The notes below the pieces were generated by a model. The model searched no databases and was not told the DNA's origin. It worked only from the letters and a program-made list of their open reading frames with translations. Of a DNA stretch of 34,036 bases, positions 31,981 to 34,036 are shown piece after piece. Every line of letters begins with the position of its first letter. The first letter of the stretch is position 1. The DNA is from Actinomycetota bacterium (lineage in GTDB: Bacteria > Bacillota > Desulfotomaculia > Desulfotomaculales > Desulfocucumaceae). Made by a program: the position numbers and the translations under genes. The stretch is taken from the NCBI GenBank assembly GCA_023475565.1, contig JAMCVT010000028.1, forward strand, positions 1 through 34,036, written 5' to 3'.

Positions 31981-32253
31981 TCAGCTCTGGGTGTTCTGGT
32001 TGTTTAATCTCTTGGTAAGGCGAGATTTTTTTCGGGCTGCTGTGTTTTTATGTAATATGCCCTTTGTCACAGCCTTGTCGACGGCAACCAGTGCCTGGCG
32101 CAGCTTGGTGCTGGATTCTTCCGCCGATCCCCTGTTAAGCGATTCGTCAAACTTTTTTACGGCGGTTCTCAGGTTGGACTTGAGACTTGTATTACGCAGG
32201 GTTCTTTTGCGGATTATATCAACTCTTTTTTCGGCTGATTTGATATTCGGCAA
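31981..32253 (-). CDS. rpsT: 30S ribosomal protein S20
   Basis: A 90-residue basic protein (PNIKSAEKRV, KSNLRTAVKKFDE, TKGILHKNTAARKKSRLTKRL) that binds 16S rRNA early in 30S assembly. The start is TTG at 32253. GGGAGG lies 8 bases upstream of it, and MPNIKSAEKR is the conserved family N-terminus. The in-frame GTG at 32262 would overlap the ribosome binding site and add three non-conserved residues. It is read away from the small membrane protein gene and toward holA. The unusual TTG start may lower expression or allow autoregulation, as seen for S20 in E. coli, which also uses a weak start codon. Confidence 0.96.
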   Translation of the reverse strand: MPNIKSAEKRVDIIRKRTLRNTSLKSNLRTAVKKFDESLNRGSAEESSTKLRQALVAVDKAVTKGILHKNTAARKKSRLTKRLNNQNTQS

Positions 32254-32277
32254 CTTTCTCACCTCCCAACAGCCACA

Positions 32278-32306
32278 ATTTTACCACGGCGAAAACAAAA
32301 ATGCAA
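32278..32306 (-). promoter_or_regulatory. Sigma-A promoter of rpsT
   Basis: On the minus strand: TTGCAT (plus 32301-32306), 17-bp spacer, TAAAAT (plus 32278-32283). The expected start is about 18 bases before the TTG codon. Confidence 0.7.
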
Positions 32307-32380
32307 GTAATGCCTGTATAGGTTTGATTATTTAAGTTAATGATAATAAAGAATCTAAAGAAAGAGGGAGGTGAATTATT

Positions 32381-32719
32381 GTGAACTGGGTAAAAGCTAT
32401 TATCAGGTTCGTCGTTTCCGCGCTGGTGCTGATAGTGGTAAGCTGGCTCTCCCCCGGCTTTGCCGTAAAAGGGGGGTTTGTAGGCGCACTGGTTGTGGCA
32501 GCGATTATTGCTATACTGGGCTATATCGCCGAGGCGCTGCTGGGCGATCGGATATCTCCGCAGAGCAGGGGACTGGTGGGATTTATCACCGCCGCCGTAG
32601 TTATTTACCTTGCCCAATTCATTGTTCCGGGGCTGCTCAGCGTCAGTATCATCGGCGCTCTTATAGCGGCTTTTGTCATTGGTCTTATTGATGCAGTTGT
32701 GCCGACTTTTTTACGGTAG
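32381..32719 (+). CDS. Small multipass membrane protein, YvlD / holin-4-2-like
   Basis: A 112-residue protein with four hydrophobic segments (about residues 6-25, 33-52, 64-86 and 87-108) and few charges. The pattern WLSPGFAVKGGFVGALVVAAIIAIL and the end GLIDAVVPTFLR fit the phage-holin-4-2/YvlD family of conserved small membrane proteins, whose function is largely unknown. GTG 32381 has GGGAGGTG (32366-32373) upstream. It is divergent from rpsT and is followed by a strong terminator, so it is probably monocistronic. There is no phage context, so a true holin role is unlikely. Confidence 0.75.
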   Translation: MNWVKAIIRFVVSALVLIVVSWLSPGFAVKGGFVGALVVAAIIAILGYIAEALLGDRISPQSRGLVGFITAAVVIYLAQFIVPGLLSVSIIGALIAAFVIGLIDAVVPTFLR

Positions 32720-32760
32720 AAGAGGTATTCCGCCACGAGGCAGTTATTTACATAGTATAA

Positions 32761-32784
32761 GCCCCCGCCGTTTACGGCGGGGGC
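32761..32784 (+). terminator. Intrinsic terminator, likely bidirectional
   Basis: A perfect 10-bp stem: GCCCCCGCCG (32761-32770), loop TTTA, CGGCGGGGGC (32775-32784), followed by TTATAT and preceded by AA. Confidence 0.85.
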
Positions 32785-32809
32785 TTATATGCGAAGCGCC
32801 GGTTTTGCT

Positions 32810-32838
32810 TTGACTTCCGGGCTTTTTAAATATATCAT
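32810..32838 (+). promoter_or_regulatory. Sigma-A promoter of the MBL-fold gene
   Basis: TTGACT (32810-32815), 17-bp spacer, TATCAT (32833-32838), 32 bases before the ATG. Confidence 0.65.
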
Positions 32839-32870
32839 ATTATAAGAAAAGATTAGTTCCGAGGTGCATT

Positions 32871-33845
32871 ATGCTGAGTGAGCTTCCAATTAAAAGAATA
32901 CCTCTTCCGACTCCTTTCCCGGTGGGTGATATCAATTCTTACCTGATTATCTCAGACCCCCTTACAATAATAGATCCGGGGCCTTGCTACCAGCCTTCGG
33001 AGGATTTACTGTACAGGTTCCTTAAAGAATCAGGGGTGGAATTAAAAGATATTAAAAGGATAGTTATTACCCATGGGCACGCCGACCACTACGGCATGGC
33101 CGGTAAAATACAGAGGGAAACCGGGGCCGAGGTGCTGGTGAGGGACAGGGAGGTGGAAAAGCTGGAGCTTACCCCCGGCTACATAGAGAATAAACGCAGG
33201 ATCATGCTTACTACCGGTATTAGCGGGGAAACCCTGGATATGGACGGGCTGTACCGGGGCGATGTGCCTTTTACCCACCCCATAGACAAAATCAAGACAT
33301 ATTCAGGCGACTGCCTGCTGGGTTTTGATAATTTTGAGATTCGCCTGCTGCACACACCGGGGCACAGCGGAGGCCATACCAGCCTTTTTTGGGAAGAAAT
33401 GGGGGTGCTCTTTTCAGGGGACCTGCTTCTTCCTGAGATCACCGCCATCGCACTGATAGAATATGACCCCCGGGAGAAAAACCTGCGGTGCAGGAGCCTG
33501 GCTCACATGCTGAAAAGCATGGAGCTTGTGGGAGCTATAAATCCATCACTGTGTCTGCCCGGACACGGGGATCCGGTGTCCGGGCCGGCGGCCCTGGCCA
33601 GGTCCAGGATAGATTTTCATAAGGTCAGACTGGATGAAATATACAGTATTGTCCCAATGGGCAGGGAAAACGCGGCTGACCCCTGCAGCCTGTCCAGAGT
33701 CTATTACCCCAATGTAAAGGATCTTGACATTATACTTGCGGTAATAGAGGTGGTGGCGCACCTGGATTACCTGGCCGACGAGGGAAGGATAGAGGAATAT
33801 ATTGATGAGAAAGGGGTATCCCTCTTTTATCGCAGACTGCAGTAA
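32871..33845 (+). CDS. MBL-fold metallo-hydrolase
   Basis: A 324-residue metallo-beta-lactamase-fold protein with the dinuclear metal motif THGHADHYG (H68, H70, D72, H73), a later HTPGHSGGHTSLF histidine, FSGDLLLPE aspartate and LPGHGDPVSG histidine. The C-terminal extension (about 225-324) has a helical, winged-helix-like look (IIEVVAHLDYLADEGRIEEYI) often found in LACTB2- and glyoxalase-II-like proteins. These hydrolyse thioesters, lactones, RNA or nucleotides; the substrate is not clear. No signal peptide. It has its own promoter and no close partner. Confidence 0.88.
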   Translation: MLSELPIKRIPLPTPFPVGDINSYLIISDPLTIIDPGPCYQPSEDLLYRFLKESGVELKDIKRIVITHGHADHYGMAGKIQRETGAEVLVRDREVEKLELTPGYIENKRRIMLTTGISGETLDMDGLYRGDVPFTHPIDKIKTYSGDCLLGFDNFEIRLLHTPGHSGGHTSLFWEEMGVLFSGDLLLPEITAIALIEYDPREKNLRCRSLAHMLKSMELVGAINPSLCLPGHGDPVSGPAALARSRIDFHKVRLDEIYSIVPMGRENAADPCSLSRVYYPNVKDLDIILAVIEVVAHLDYLADEGRIEEYIDEKGVSLFYRRLQ

Positions 33846-33885
33846 AAAACTCTATCTAAAATACGCTTATACTGAAATTCTATGT

Positions 33886-33912
33886 GGTCGGAATACAGGA
33901 GTCAGAATCCAG
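33886..33912 (+). repeat. Dispersed repeat, copy 4, interrupted by group II intron
   Basis: GGTCGGAATACAGGAGTCAG followed by AATCCAG, a near match to the inverse of the copy at 9436-9462. The match stops exactly where GTGCGACC begins. Confidence 0.65.
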
Positions 33913-34036
33913 GTGCGACCGGGCAAGGTCGTGTGATTTAGCGGGTGGAACTCCCGTCCGGTAAGGCTTAACCAAGCCACCGGTAGCGAGTCATGGATGT
34001 AAGGAAGTAATTCCTTGCATTAAGCGTTGACAGTCA
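33913..34036 (+). mobile_element. 5' end of a group II intron (domain I), continues outside window
   Basis: The segment starts with GTGCGACC, the conserved GTGYG 5' end of bacterial group II introns. It continues with the characteristic pattern GGCAAGGTCGTG, GGGTGGAACTCCCG, AACCAAGCCACCGGTAGCGA and GTCATGGATGTAAGG, which resemble domain I of bacterial lineages in Peptococcaceae. No reverse-transcriptase/maturase reading frame is reached. Domains V and VI are outside the window. Confidence 0.75.

Noticed and set aside
32381-32719. Prophage holin
   Set aside because: No neighbouring endolysin or phage gene; the sequence fits the chromosomal YvlD-like membrane protein group.
1-34036. CRISPR arrays, tRNA or rRNA genes
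   Set aside because: No regularly spaced direct repeats and no tRNA or rRNA signatures were seen by eye on either strand.

Overview
The window looks like a chromosomal piece of an anaerobic, Gram-positive, spore-former-type bacterium of the Peptococcaceae (Desulfotomaculum/Pelotomaculum-like). This is inferred from gene content: 443-residue Bacillus-type GSI-alpha glutamine synthetases, an NdoA-type mazEF pair, the holA-rpsT neighbourhood, purine-rich GGAGG ribosome binding sites, and a glycyl-radical fumarate-adding enzyme. No species was identified by search.

Region 1 (1-9.3 kb) is visibly more A+T-rich than the rest. It encodes, all on +, a 5'-truncated PEP-synthase/rifampin-phosphotransferase-like protein, an MFS permease, the small-large-small subunits of an X-succinate synthase of benzylsuccinate-synthase type (bssC-bssA-bssB), a Cys-based phosphatase and an unrecognised 326-aa protein. 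It ends at a transposase remnant on the minus strand. It reads as an acquired anaerobic hydrocarbon-activation island. The radical-activating enzyme (bssD) and chaperone (bssE) that normally accompany bssCAB are not in the window.

Region 2 (9.5-26.5 kb) is a nitrogen-assimilation block. After a minus-strand tandem P-loop ATPase come a cytosolic PAS histidine kinase, an ANTAR response regulator, a glutamine-synthetase paralogue that has lost catalytic residues, a stand-alone FMN glutamate-synthase-domain protein, gltB-gltD, a second ANTAR regulator and two intact glutamine synthetases. The leaders of gltB, the second ANTAR gene, both intact glnA genes and (in a variant form) the pseudo-glnA contain ANTAR-type RNA. 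This consists of a stem with a hexaloop, a short linker and a second small hexaloop hairpin whose 3' strand is also the 5' strand of an intrinsic terminator. The inferred model is that phosphorylated ANTAR regulator binds the paired hairpins, blocks the terminator and switches on the GS-GOGAT genes together, including its own gene. This self-contained transcription-antitermination regulon, with an embedded pseudo-glutamine synthetase, is the most notable system in the window.

Region 3 (26.6-34 kb) holds an acetolactate-synthase regulatory subunit, mazEF, a class-I glutamine amidotransferase-like hydrolase, an amidohydrolase, a lone receiver-domain regulator, convergent holA and rpsT, a small membrane protein and a metallo-beta-lactamase-fold hydrolase. 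The right edge enters the 5' end of a group II intron that sits at the end of a dispersed repeat. Members of that repeat family (GGTCGGAATACAG... / CTGAATTCTG...) occur four times in the window.
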